NCBI GenBank assembly: GCA_051872335.1
Contig: JBJEDT010000045.1
Location: 77,139 to 141,138, forward strand
DNA length: 64,000 nt
Source: SUG2458 sp051872335
GTDB taxonomy: Bacteria; Bacillota_I; Bacilli_A; RFN20; CAG-826
Reading direction: 5' to 3'
Part shown: one piece after another, positions 8,493-17,688 of the stretch
Layout of the letters: every line of letters begins with the position of its first letter
Numbering within the stretch: position 1 is the stretch's first letter
Program-made: the position numbers and the translations under genes
The notes under the pieces: generated by a model
Database searches by the model: none
The model's input: the letters and a program-made list of their open reading frames with translations, nothing else
What the model was told of the DNA's origin: nothing

Positions 8493-9791
8493 TTAATTTT
8501 TTAAGCATCCAATAGGTACCACATATACCCCGTTTTCATCAATGTAAGCTGTTTGTGTAGCTGTAACAATCATTAAAAATGAAGGCTTTGGATGATTTTT
8601 ATTATCAATATCATTAGCCAATTCAATTAGTTTCTTTGACGCCGCTTCTATTTCTTCTTGATTACATAACTTTACTTCAACAAGTGCCCATGATTCATCT
8701 TCAAACACTATAACAGCGTCCGCTTCCCTTTCTGCTTTATCTCTATAATGATACACATTGGCTTCAATTGAGTCACAGTATATTCTTAAATCTCTTATAA
8801 CTAATGATTCAAATAGTAGACCAAAAGTATTCATATCTAAAAACATATTATCTTCAGAAAGATTTAATGCCGCTGCTGCAATAGAAGGATCAACAAAATG
8901 CCTAGTATTTTTAGTTCTTATTGCGGTTTTGCTTCTTAAATTAGGATTCCAAGCTTCTAGTTCTTCAATAACAAATAATCTTTCTAATGCTAAAATATAT
9001 TTTTTAAATGTATCCTTATCCAATTCATCTCCATTTGATTTTGCATCTTCTCTAATGGTTTCATTTGATGCTTCTGATGAGATACATCTAGAGTAAGATC
9101 GTAATATTTTTTTAGCCCTATTTATGTCTTTTCTTAGTGGAATATCAGAGAGTGAGAAAATGTCTTCATTTACTAATCCACTATAAAATGTTTTCACTTG
9201 TTGAAGGGCAATATCTTTTTCTTCACCAATCGAAAGAGGCCATCCACCGCGGCAAATATAAAAAGAATAATCATGCAAAGTTTTATCACATATAGTAGGT
9301 TTAAAAATGCCATCTTTAAGTCCTAGCAAAGATACACTCCCGTTGCTATCCCCGGTCTCATAAAGAGACATAGTTCTCATAAGTTTCTTTATTATTCTCC
9401 CTGTGCCAGTATGTTTTTCATTTTCTTCACCATAGAAAGATTTATCAATAGTTGCATCAGTAACACTCCCTGTCAATATGAATTGTCCAAATGTTCCATT
9501 TTCATCTATTTTTTCTTTCAAGCTATTCCAAATAAAAGAAATTATTTGCCATTCATCAATTAATAATGGCTTTTGTCCATAATCTAATAATGTCTCAGGT
9601 GATTGTTTCGCAATTGGAACGAATTGGTCTCTAACACTTTTTTTCATTAAATCAATTGTGGTTTTTGCATATCGTCTAGCAGTTCTTGATTTCCCACACC
9701 ACTTTGGACCTACGATTTGTACTGCACCAACACTTCTTAAGTAAAATTCGAGTTGTTTGTCAAATAATCTATCTATATACTTTTTTTCCAT
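8493..9791 (-). CDS. AAA ATPase with DUF4143 (nuclease-fold) domain
   Basis: 432 residues, full length for the family. N-terminal AAA_14 domain: Walker A GPKWCGKS at about residue 27, Walker B LLIDEW at about 75, and sensor FILTGSVTDATI at about 103. C-terminal DUF4143 from about 200, with a YHYRDK...EADAVI...WALVEVKL pattern near 340-375 that resembles a PD-(D/E)xK nuclease core. These ATPases are common accessory genes in gut anaerobes; a biological role is not established, and defence is only suspected. GAGG precedes the ATG. The promoter carries a direct repeat (separate entry). Related relics at 7.8 and 27.4 kb show that the family turns over quickly here. Confidence 0.85.
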   Translation of the reverse strand: MEKKYIDRLFDKQLEFYLRSVGAVQIVGPKWCGKSRTARRYAKTTIDLMKKSVRDQFVPIAKQSPETLLDYGQKPLLIDEWQIISFIWNSLKEKIDENGTFGQFILTGSVTDATIDKSFYGEENEKHTGTGRIIKKLMRTMSLYETGDSNGSVSLLGLKDGIFKPTICDKTLHDYSFYICRGGWPLSIGEEKDIALQQVKTFYSGLVNEDIFSLSDIPLRKDINRAKKILRSYSRCISSEASNETIREDAKSNGDELDKDTFKKYILALERLFVIEELEAWNPNLRSKTAIRTKNTRHFVDPSIAAAALNLSEDNMFLDMNTFGLLFESLVIRDLRIYCDSIEANVYHYRDKAEREADAVIVFEDESWALVEVKLCNQEEIEAASKKLIELANDIDNKNHPKPSFLMIVTATQTAYIDENGVYVVPIGCLKN

Positions 9792-9808
9792 ATTTTAACC
9801 TCATAAAT

Positions 9809-9865
9809 ATTATACACCTTTATAATTTAACCGCAAGTTTGGATTAAATTAAATCGCAAGTTTGG
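9809..9865 (-). promoter_or_regulatory. Promoter of DUF4143 ATPase with direct-repeat operator candidate
   Basis: On the minus strand TTGCGG (9836-9831) and TATAAT (9814-9809) are 16 bp apart, a good sigma-A promoter. CGCAAGTTTGG occurs at 9832-9842 and again at 9855-9865, 23 bp apart and so on the same DNA face. The first copy overlaps the -35 box, as expected for a repressor or autoregulator site. Confidence 0.55.
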
Positions 9866-10125
9866 CAAGTGATAAATCAATATTTTGGAGTTTAAATTAT
9901 GAATAATAAAATTACCAATTAATCTATTTGATATACAAATTTTTAACGAAGAAAAAAATTAACGGGTTTAACACTTGTATCAAAGTCTTTCTTTGAATAT
10001 GATAAAGTTAACTTGCCAAACGAAAAAGCGTATATACATTTAGGAAAACTCCTATTTGTAACTACGCTATTTTTATACGGAAATAAAATCCTTAATGATC
10101 TTGATACTTTTATTAAGAATATAAA
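9866..10125 (+). other. Intergenic region with a short coding remnant
   Basis: From about 9947 to 10129 the plus strand is open (…FDKVNLPNEKAYIHLGKLLF…) up to a TAA, but there is no ATG and no ribosome-binding site. It looks like the tail of a lost gene. I do not recognise the family. Confidence 0.3.
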
Positions 10126-10863
10126 CTAAGCTAATTCAATATTCCAAACAATATTATATGTAATTTCAAAATTTGGATAAGATTCACTATTAAGTGGAAC
10201 TTCTAATCTATAAGATTCATCTAAAATTGGCTTTCCGTCATTTTCTTTTATTATTGAAACCTTAAATGATGGAACTTCATCAAGAAAATATTCATCATTC
10301 TTACTTGTTGAAAAACTTCCACTAGAAGCAGTAAATCCTATACTTTCTTCATTAGTTTTATTATATTCATATATCTGAAAATCGATTGGTAACATTCCTG
10401 AATATTCAGCATTTTGGTCAATTGAATAAGTTATATTATTAAATGTAAGAGTCTTTTCAGTTTCATTACCTATTGTAATTTTTCCTAAACTAGAAAGATT
10501 AGGAAGCTTTGTTTCAAAAACTTGAGTTGCTTCATCAACTGATGTAGGAATATTTTCACTCACATTGAACTTAGCCCAATCAATTTTATTATTGTTGAGT
10601 AGTCCTTGAATTAGTTCATCATAAGTAACTGTTTCTCCATAAATACTTAAGTCACTTGAATTTAACCAATCATTTAATAAATCAGAATTTCCTGCGACAT
10701 CATAAGCTACATTTGCGTAAGAAGATTCAAAATCATATGAGGCATATAAAGTTGTTTCATACAAACTTGCTTTAACACCAGTATGATTGTTATTGGAACA
10801 AGATGGTAATAATATTGTTGGAATAAATAAGAATAGTGCAAATCTAAAATTATTCTTTCTCAT
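10126..10863 (-). CDS. Lipoprotein of unknown function
   Basis: 245 residues from the ATG at 10863, chosen because GGAGG lies 5 bases upstream; that GGAGG is inside an alternative longer start at 10875. The signal peptide (RKNNFRFALFLFIPTILLPSC) ends in a lipobox with Cys at about 22. The rest is a mixed-polarity extracellular domain rich in Ser, Asn and Glu with no motif I recognise. It has its own gene and no operon partner. Confidence 0.7.
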   Translation of the reverse strand: MRKNNFRFALFLFIPTILLPSCSNNNHTGVKASLYETTLYASYDFESSYANVAYDVAGNSDLLNDWLNSSDLSIYGETVTYDELIQGLLNNNKIDWAKFNVSENIPTSVDEATQVFETKLPNLSSLGKITIGNETEKTLTFNNITYSIDQNAEYSGMLPIDFQIYEYNKTNEESIGFTASSGSFSTSKNDEYFLDEVPSFKVSIIKENDGKPILDESYRLEVPLNSESYPNFEITYNIVWNIELA

Positions 10864-10955
10864 AAAAGCCTCCATTTATAATTTAATTTTACTAAATTAG
10901 ATACATTAATGCAAATTTTAGTAAAGTCTTGACTTTGCTTCATACAAAATAAAAA

Positions 10956-10995
10956 AATCATATATTATTATTTCAAACCGTAATAATATATGATT
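10956..10995 (-). terminator. Intrinsic terminator of thiT
   Basis: A 15-bp AT-rich inverted repeat (AATCATATATTATTA and its complement) is followed on the minus strand by a T-run. It lies downstream of the thiamine transporter gene. Confidence 0.7.
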
Positions 10996-11067
10996 CTTGT
11001 TAATATTTAGTTTAATAATATAAAATCAACAAAATATACTAAAGCTAAAGGAATAATAATAGTAATG

Positions 11068-12156
11068 TTATTTTACTGGATATAATTTATTGATTTTAGC
11101 AATAGGTATGAATAATAATTCCATTGCTACAAGAGATACTGCTCCAGTTACAAAAACATAAATATAATTATAAGCTGCTGCTGCAACTAAAGTATAACCA
11201 TAGTTAACCATAGAAGAAACACTTGAACCGATAAATCTAATTACTGAAGCACCAATTACTCCAAAAGCAATATAAAGGAATCCAAGTTTAGAATATCCTT
11301 TTTCATTATCGACAAAACATAATGGTTTAAAAAATCCAAGAACTGCACATCCTCCAAAGCCTATTAAGTAGTCAAATGGATAAGTATTAAATCCATAACC
11401 ATCAGTAATACATGTGATTAAACCATAGATAAATGCAGAAGCAATAAATGCTTTTGTTGGTCCTTTTCTTAAAGCAATTACAAATAAAGGTATTAATCCA
11501 AGATTAATTGAACCACCAGTTGCTCCAATTTTAATATTTATAAATTGAAGTACAATTGCTAAAGCTGATAAAACAGCAATTTCTGACATATCTTTAACAT
11601 CAATTGTGTCTTTTGATGAAGCAACTGAGAAACACATAATAGCTGAAGCAAATGCGAAAATTGAAGACCAAGTACAACCAAATGTGATCTTTGTTTCAGC
11701 ACAAGAAGCTACATCTTCCCAAACCCAAGCATAATCTGCATTAAAGTTTTCTTTTAATAAAGATTGAGTTAAAGCAACATTGTATAAACTATTAGTTGTT
11801 AAAAATAAAACACCAACACAAAGAAGAATTAATGTTGAACCTATATAGAAGTTTTTATGGACAAATTTTCCTAATATAGTTAATGGAATTGCTAAGAATC
11901 CTAAACCATAAAGAACAAAAAATGGCCAAGAAGTGCCTTCTTTTACAGATTGAAAAATATTAAGTGTTTCGCGGCTATGTGCCTTTGAAATCTCGTAATA
12001 ATCCCCCCATTCAGGATCATTAACAAAAGTAGCAACTGCACCTTTTGTTGTTACAAGATTAGTAAATATCCCAACTAATAAAAGGACTTCACATAAGATT
12101 GCTAAAAGGAAAATAAAATTATCTTTTAGCCATGAGTTAAATTTTTCTTTTTCCAT
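11068..12156 (-). CDS. thiT: Thiamine transporter substrate-binding subunit ThiT (ECF type), N-terminally extended
   Basis: About 362 residues from the ATG at 12156 (MEKEKFNSW). A longer reading from 12201 would start inside the riboswitch terminator hairpin. The C-terminal half (about 190-362) matches ThiT: EIAVLSALAIVLQF, GGSINLGLIPLFVIALRKG, then DYLIGFGGCAVLGFF, with six membrane helices. Known ThiT is about 190 residues, so the N-terminal half (about 1-180, four more predicted helices) is an unusual addition. ThiT binds thiamine for uptake with the shared EcfAA'T module, which is not in this window. Regulation by TPP is visible in the leader. Confidence 0.88.
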   Translation of the reverse strand: MEKEKFNSWLKDNFIFLLAILCEVLLLVGIFTNLVTTKGAVATFVNDPEWGDYYEISKAHSRETLNIFQSVKEGTSWPFFVLYGLGFLAIPLTILGKFVHKNFYIGSTLILLCVGVLFLTTNSLYNVALTQSLLKENFNADYAWVWEDVASCAETKITFGCTWSSIFAFASAIMCFSVASSKDTIDVKDMSEIAVLSALAIVLQFINIKIGATGGSINLGLIPLFVIALRKGPTKAFIASAFIYGLITCITDGYGFNTYPFDYLIGFGGCAVLGFFKPLCFVDNEKGYSKLGFLYIAFGVIGASVIRFIGSSVSSMVNYGYTLVAAAAYNYIYVFVTGAVSLVAMELLFIPIAKINKLYPVK

Positions 12157-12291
12157 ATAAAAATCCCACTTTCTTGCCATTGTGGGACTATTTGAAAACA
12201 ATATAAATAAATCCTACGCTGGCATTACCCAGATCAGGTATGGTCGACCTTTCACAAAGGTCCTCTCAGCCTAGTTTACTAAGCTCCCACA
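12157..12291 (-). promoter_or_regulatory. TPP riboswitch with terminator/antiterminator platform
   Basis: On the minus strand the aptamer (about 12291-12208) shows the TPP-sensing core: GGCTGAGA, ACCTGATCTGG, and TAATGCCAGCGTAGGA. Downstream, GTCCCAC (12188-12182) pairs with GTGGGAT (12169-12163), followed by five Ts: an intrinsic terminator just before the thiT start. GTGGGAG at the aptamer's 5' edge (12290-12284) can pair with the same GTCCCAC, giving an antiterminator when TPP is absent. High TPP is expected to shut the transporter off. Confidence 0.93.
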
Positions 12292-12373
12292 AGTATTTTA
12301 GCACGATTATTTTTCTATTAAAAGAATATTTTATTTTTATCATCATATATTTTACTAGACAAAGGAGACACTT

Positions 12374-12790
12374 ATGGATCGTATGCAACCTCCACCAAAT
12401 TATTACGGGCAACCTTATCCACCAGAACAAAATCAACAACAAAATTATCAGCAACCCTATATGGGCCAACCAATGAATAATCCTTTACCACCTCCTCCAA
12501 TTGCACCACGAGCTGAAAAAACAAATAAACCTCAAGAAGATTACGAACAAATGGTGAAAGATTCATCAAATGATGGAGCAGTATATTTTACCCAAACAAT
12601 GAATGACTATCGTAAAAAGAATGTTAATGTTTATTGTACATTTCCAGACTCAGCAAAAAACAGAGATATGGTCTTCCGTGGAAGATTAATCTCTGCAGCT
12701 ATGGATCATGTTGTTTTAGAAGATAGAGAATCTGGTACTCTTTATATAATTTTAGGTGTATATATTAACTTCATTGAAATTAGTAAATAA
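12374..12790 (+). CDS. GerQ-like protein (spore-coat GerQ family)
   Basis: 138 residues. The first 50 are Pro/Gln/Asn/Tyr-rich (YYGQPYPPEQNQQQ). The last 60 form a compact beta domain, VNVYCTFPD...VFRGRLISAAMDHVVLEDRES, then TLYIILGVYINFIEI. That layout and the GRLISAAMDHVVL pattern match Spore_GerQ, in which a Gln-rich tail is cross-linked by transglutaminase in Bacillus spores. AAAGGAGA lies 6 bases before the ATG. No other spore gene is in the window, so sporulation cannot be concluded. Its stop codon directly abuts the stop of ung on the other strand. Confidence 0.65.
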   Translation: MDRMQPPPNYYGQPYPPEQNQQQNYQQPYMGQPMNNPLPPPPIAPRAEKTNKPQEDYEQMVKDSSNDGAVYFTQTMNDYRKKNVNVYCTFPDSAKNRDMVFRGRLISAAMDHVVLEDRESGTLYIILGVYINFIEISK

Positions 12791-13453
12791 CTATTTAATC
12801 CATATAATTGGTTCAATACCGTTTTGTACTAAATAATCATTTGCTTTTGTAAAATGCTTGCAACCAAAGAATCCTCCTCTATTAGCTGATAAAGGAGAAG
12901 GATGATTTGCACATAAAACTAAGTGCTTAGGATTTTTAAGATAAGCACTTTGTTTTTTTGCGTTTCCACCCCAAAGCATAAAAACAAAAGGATAATCTAA
13001 TTCATCTAATTCTTTTAAGATATTATGATATAGTTCTTCATATTCTCTATTGTTATGTGATAGTGGTTTACCCTCTTCAACTGTAAGAATTGAGTTTAAT
13101 AATAAAACACCTTGAGTAGCTAGATAAGTTAAATCTCCATCTTTATTAAAAAAGATTTCATTACAATCATCTTCAATTTCTTTATAAATATTTTTAAGTG
13201 AAGGTGGTACTTTACAAGTTGATGGAACAGAAAAAGATAATCCCATTGCTTGACCTTTTTCATGATATGGATCTTGTCCAATAATAACAACTTTTATTTT
13301 ATCTAAAGGACATAAAGAAAAAGCATTAAACATTAAATCTCGTGGTGGATAAATTGTTTTATTATTATATTCATCATCAAGATATAATTCTAATTTCTTA
13401 AAATAATCTTTCTCTTTTTCTTTTTCAAAAAATTCTTTCCAAGAACCAAACAT
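12791..13453 (-). CDS. ung: Uracil-DNA glycosylase, family 1
   Basis: 220 residues, the normal length. Catalytic motif GQDPYHEKGQAMGLSFS (about 60-76), Asn in LLLNSILTVEEG (about 116), and the minor-groove loop HPSPLSANRGGFFG (about 184) are all present. It removes uracil from DNA to start base-excision repair. The ribosome-binding site AGGGG overlaps the end of the upstream CapF-like gene, so the two are probably co-transcribed. Confidence 0.97.
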   Translation of the reverse strand: MFGSWKEFFEKEKEKDYFKKLELYLDDEYNNKTIYPPRDLMFNAFSLCPLDKIKVVIIGQDPYHEKGQAMGLSFSVPSTCKVPPSLKNIYKEIEDDCNEIFFNKDGDLTYLATQGVLLLNSILTVEEGKPLSHNNREYEELYHNILKELDELDYPFVFMLWGGNAKKQSAYLKNPKHLVLCANHPSPLSANRGGFFGCKHFTKANDYLVQNGIEPIIWIK

Positions 13454-13463
13454 CCATTAACCC

Positions 13464-14531
13464 CTAACTATCTTTACTTTCATCGTATTCATAAGGAATA
13501 ACCCATTTCAATAATATTCCTTCATCACTCATGCATTTTATAATAATCTTTACTTCTGACGGTACACATAATTCTTTAAATGTCTCATCGATATTATAAT
13601 TATATACTTTTTTTGTTCTTAAATCTTCAATCTTAACAACAAATTTACCCGTTATAAACATTAGTCTTTTTGGATGGTTACTATATTCATTAGTTATCTC
13701 TTCATTTATTTTAAATTTATAAAGAAACTTCTTTCCACCAAAACGAGAACTATAAACTAAATAATGTTGACCATCTTTATCAATAGAGTTCATCTTTAGT
13801 ATTTCTTGTTTTTCAAAGATACATTGATTATATATATTAATTAATTCAGTTAATAATTTATCAAAAACAATTGGTACATCTCTTGTATCATTATATTGCT
13901 TCAATATTAGAAACAAATCATAAATATTTTTATTCGTTAAAAAATAAGCATTTGCAAATTTTTGGCTTGATATGCTTTTTTTAGAAATATGACCTTTAAC
14001 AATTTCAATTAATTCGTTTTTAACATCTTCAATATAATTAAATTCAACAGCTTTTTCTTCTCCAATTTCAACAGGAATATCATTAACAACTTTATTACAA
14101 ATATCCATAATATAATCGCATTGTCTATCATCACACCATCTTCCAAAAATATTAGTAGCTCTAAAAAGATGGATATTGCTACTAAAAAGAGACGCCATAT
14201 TAGTAAGTTGTATTTCACGATTTCGACATGACTTAGAAAACTCAGAAGTTCCTAATCTTTGTGAAGAAGGCCCTACATAAATAATCAAAGCTTTATTAAG
14301 TGACTCAACATATTTGTTTAAAAACAAATTAAACATTGAATCATCATTACGATAATACTTCTCTTTTAAAATAGATATATAGATGATTGCATCAACGCTT
14401 GAGAATATATCATTAATTTGATATTCGCTATCATTTTCTTTAATTTCAACAAATTCAATATCAGGATCACTATTGGTTGTTATTAAATAATCTTTAATAT
14501 TTATTGTTTCATCAATCAGTAGTACTTTCAT
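13464..14531 (-). CDS. Degenerate CapF/FnlB-like NAD(P)-dependent reductase-cupin
   Basis: 355 residues. The N-terminal 230 residues follow the short-chain dehydrogenase layout of CapF/FnlB (UDP-hexulose reductases of capsule synthesis): an early strand KVLLIDE, VDAIIYIS, ALIIYVGPSS, and LFRATNIFGRWCDD, the counterpart of NVFGKWC. The usual nucleotide-binding GxxGxxG and the YxxxK pair are missing (SEFSKSCRNRE stands at that place). The C-terminal 120 residues look like the CapF cupin without its metal-binding His residues. It sits between glmS and ung. It may have lost catalysis or gained a structural or binding role; sugar-nucleotide metabolism is suggested by the glm neighbours. Confidence 0.55.
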   Translation of the reverse strand: MKVLLIDETINIKDYLITTNSDPDIEFVEIKENDSEYQINDIFSSVDAIIYISILKEKYYRNDDSMFNLFLNKYVESLNKALIIYVGPSSQRLGTSEFSKSCRNREIQLTNMASLFSSNIHLFRATNIFGRWCDDRQCDYIMDICNKVVNDIPVEIGEEKAVEFNYIEDVKNELIEIVKGHISKKSISSQKFANAYFLTNKNIYDLFLILKQYNDTRDVPIVFDKLLTELINIYNQCIFEKQEILKMNSIDKDGQHYLVYSSRFGGKKFLYKFKINEEITNEYSNHPKRLMFITGKFVVKIEDLRTKKVYNYNIDETFKELCVPSEVKIIIKCMSDEGILLKWVIPYEYDESKDS

Positions 14532-14587
14532 AATATTTAGCCCCCACTAAAATATATTTTAATATTTTTGTCGTAATTTGTCGAATA

Positions 14588-16324
14588 TTAGTCTACAGTT
14601 ACACATTTTGCAAGATTACGAGGCTTATCAACATTCAGTCCTTTTAGTGATGCGAGGTAAAAAGTCAAGTAATGCATTAAATAAACAAGATAGATTTTTT
14701 CATACATTGAATTAAACTTAAAATTAATTTCATTTTTATTTACATTATCATTTGCTTCACCAAAAATATATATTTTAGCTTTGCGTGATTTAATCTCTTC
14801 TATGTTTACGTTCATTAAATTATTTGTATTAAAACAAATTACATATGATTCATCATTTAATAAAGCAATTGGACCATGCTTTAATTCACCACCTAAAAAT
14901 ACAAGACAATTTATATAACATACTTCTTGTAATTTTAAAGCAACTTCCTTTAATAAATCGTAATCATCTTTTCGACCTACAAAATAAATAGTTTGTGCCT
15001 TTTCTAAATTATGAGCTAACTCCTTAATTTTTAATAAATCATTTGTACTATTTTCTAATCGCTTTATAAAATTATGAATATTATTAGTAGAAAAATCTTT
15101 TCTTTTAAAAGTAGACAATATATAAAGTAGAGAAATAGTTGCATAATAACACTTTGTTGAAGCAACCGATACTTCTTTACCACAACATATATCTAAATTA
15201 TAATCAGATGCACGTGCTATTGAGGATTTGCTATTGTTGCAAATAGAAATTAATTTACACTTATGTTTTCTAATCTTTTGTATTGCTCTTAATACATCAG
15301 CAGTTTCTCCAGATTGAGAAATTACAAAATAAATATTTTTGTTACTTATTTTAATATTTTCATCATTAAAAGAGGATGCTACAAAACACATTACATCATT
15401 TAAAAAGAAACGTTTAGCAAAGACACAGGCATTATAAGAAGTTCCACAACCAATGAATATTATTTTTTTATTTTTAACTAGTCTTTGAATTGTCTTAAGG
15501 ATTTTAAAATTTTTATACTTTTCAACTAATAATTTTTGAATACTAGATATTTCATTCAATTCTTTTTCCATAAATGAAGAATACCCATTTAATGATAAGG
15601 AGCTTCTTTCAAAATCATTTTCTATATTTTCATATATAATTTCTTTTTTTAAATTAAATGCTCTATATTCATTAGCATTCATATAACCAAATGTATTATC
15701 CAGAACTTCAAAATATTTACTTGATTCAGGTAAAGCATATAAGTCGCTTCCTAAATAAGAAGTACCTTCATTAAAAGAAATATATAAAGGCATAAAAGAT
15801 CTTGCAAAAAAAATAGTATCTTTTTTATTTTCAACAATAAAAGCGATAGCATATGATCCTTTAATTAATTTTGTAGCATTTTTTAGTGCTCCAAGGATAC
15901 TACGAGTTTTAAGAAAGTAATAGGCTATAAGGTTTGCTACTACTTCGCTATCTGTTTCACCAGTAAATGTAATTCCTTCTTCTAAAGATAATAATTTTTC
16001 TTTAATTTCTAAATAATTTGAAATAGTACCGTTATGAACTAAAGCTATTTTCTTATCAAATGAAAAATGAGGATGGCAATTTAAAATCGTGCATCCTCCA
16101 TGTGTTGCCCATCTTGTATGAGCTATTCCACAATTACTACTTATATTTTTATCAATCTTACTAGATAAATTTTTGACTTCACCAAGTGTTTTATATACCT
16201 TAATTTTATTATTTAGAATGGCTATACCACATGAATCATAACCCCGATATTCTAAACTAAAAAGTCCTTCAATTAATGAACTTACTACATTTTGATTACT
16301 AACACTACCAAATATTCCACACAT
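14588..16324 (-). CDS. glmS: Glutamine-fructose-6-phosphate aminotransferase (isomerizing)
   Basis: 578 residues, close to the usual 600. N-terminal glutaminase domain with Cys2 as nucleophile (MCGIFGSVSN), EYRGYDSCGIAI, and THGGCTILNCHPHF. Two SIS domains follow, with the sugar-phosphate loops GCGTSYNACVFAK and ISQSGETADVLRAI. The C-terminus DKPRNLAKCVTVD is the conserved GlmS end. It makes glucosamine-6-phosphate for peptidoglycan. The ATG overlaps the glmM stop by one base (TAATG), so the two are translationally coupled. I do not see a glmS ribozyme in the leader; the gene is reached from glmM. Confidence 0.97.
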   Translation of the reverse strand: MCGIFGSVSNQNVVSSLIEGLFSLEYRGYDSCGIAILNNKIKVYKTLGEVKNLSSKIDKNISSNCGIAHTRWATHGGCTILNCHPHFSFDKKIALVHNGTISNYLEIKEKLLSLEEGITFTGETDSEVVANLIAYYFLKTRSILGALKNATKLIKGSYAIAFIVENKKDTIFFARSFMPLYISFNEGTSYLGSDLYALPESSKYFEVLDNTFGYMNANEYRAFNLKKEIIYENIENDFERSSLSLNGYSSFMEKELNEISSIQKLLVEKYKNFKILKTIQRLVKNKKIIFIGCGTSYNACVFAKRFFLNDVMCFVASSFNDENIKISNKNIYFVISQSGETADVLRAIQKIRKHKCKLISICNNSKSSIARASDYNLDICCGKEVSVASTKCYYATISLLYILSTFKRKDFSTNNIHNFIKRLENSTNDLLKIKELAHNLEKAQTIYFVGRKDDYDLLKEVALKLQEVCYINCLVFLGGELKHGPIALLNDESYVICFNTNNLMNVNIEEIKSRKAKIYIFGEANDNVNKNEINFKFNSMYEKIYLVYLMHYLTFYLASLKGLNVDKPRNLAKCVTVD

Positions 16325-17640
16325 TATATACTTTCCTCATTAATAAGAGTAATTAAATAATTTTCTATAAAATCTGCAATTTTCATATTATCTATGTGAT
16401 TATCTGATTGAACACAAACTCTATATGCATTTTCTGTTCCACTACTTCTTACAACAATATTTAGATCTCCTTGGAACATATCATTTATATAACTTTTTAA
16501 AGTATTAAGAATGTCATCATTTATTATCTTTTTATTTTTATTCAAAATTGTTCTTTCTACTTTATCAATATGTTTAAAATCTTGGACTAGTTTAGAAAGA
16601 GTACAATCTTGTTCATATAAAATATGAAGTATACTTATTAAAATATATAATCCATCAGAGCAAGACATATAACTTTTATCGATTATATGTCCACATGGTT
16701 CTCCACCTAAAATTGATTCATGTATATTCATTTCACTAATAACATTACTATCACCAGTTGGTGAAATATAAAAAGGAATCTTACTCTCGTTTAAATATTT
16801 TCTCAAAGAAAGGTTAGATGTTTCTTGTAAAACTAGACTCCCAACCTTACCTTTTTTATGATAATAATTGTATAAAATATATAAGATATCATCACCATCA
16901 ATAATATTTTTATGTTCATCAAGAAATTCTATACGATCTCCATCACCATCTAGAAAAGCACAAATATCATATTGATCTTTATTTTTATATTTATGTATAT
17001 TTGTCACTCCACAATCATTATTAATGTTTTTACCATTTGGTTGATTATTTATTAAGGTAACATCTAGTGCATATTGCTTAATAACATTAATAATATTTAA
17101 GATTCCACCATTGGCACAATCTATTAGTAATTTTCCTTTATATTTAAATTGAGGAAAATGGCTAATCAAATTACTTTGATAATCATAAATTAAGGATGGT
17201 CGAAAATGAAGTTTACCAAATTCATTTGAATAAAAATCCTCATGCTTTAAAAACATATTCATCTCAATTTCATCTTTAAGTGTAGGAGGGATTTTTTGTC
17301 CATTATTCAAGAACACTTTTATGCCATTATCGTCAAAAGAGTTGTGGGAAGCAGTAACCATCACAGATAAAGAATATTTTTTTGATAAGTAAGAAATACA
17401 AGGAGTTGAACAAATGCCGCAATTATCAACATTTATTCCATAATATAAAAACACAGATGTTAAAGTATACACAATGAACTCGGAGGATTCACGTGTATCA
17501 TAACCAATTAATACCTTCTTCTCTAACTTATTCTTTTTTATGAAAAGAGAAATACTATAGCCGATTTCTTTTATAAACTCGTAAGTAAGAAATTCACCTG
17601 CTTTGCCTCTAATTCCATCAGTTCCAAAAAAATGAGACAT
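16324..17640 (-). CDS. glmM: Phosphoglucosamine mutase
   Basis: 438 residues. FGTDGIRGKAGE at the N-terminus, the phosphoserine loop TASHNSFDDNGIK (about 95), the metal loop DGDGDRIEF (about 235), GEPCGH in the sugar-binding loop (about 315), and the phosphate-binding RSSGTENAYRV (about 397). It converts glucosamine-6-P to glucosamine-1-P, the next step after GlmS, and the two genes overlap. Slightly shorter than the usual 445-450. Confidence 0.97.
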   Translation of the reverse strand: MSHFFGTDGIRGKAGEFLTYEFIKEIGYSISLFIKKNKLEKKVLIGYDTRESSEFIVYTLTSVFLYYGINVDNCGICSTPCISYLSKKYSLSVMVTASHNSFDDNGIKVFLNNGQKIPPTLKDEIEMNMFLKHEDFYSNEFGKLHFRPSLIYDYQSNLISHFPQFKYKGKLLIDCANGGILNIINVIKQYALDVTLINNQPNGKNINNDCGVTNIHKYKNKDQYDICAFLDGDGDRIEFLDEHKNIIDGDDILYILYNYYHKKGKVGSLVLQETSNLSLRKYLNESKIPFYISPTGDSNVISEMNIHESILGGEPCGHIIDKSYMSCSDGLYILISILHILYEQDCTLSKLVQDFKHIDKVERTILNKNKKIINDDILNTLKSYINDMFQGDLNIVVRSSGTENAYRVCVQSDNHIDNMKIADFIENYLITLINEESI

Positions 17641-17688
17641 ATAATCCCCCTTTTATTACTTATGATTTTCATTTAAAAAATATGACAA

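Noticed and set aside
14588..17640. glmS ribozyme
   Set aside because: glmS is coupled to glmM with a one-base overlap, leaving no leader for a ribozyme.
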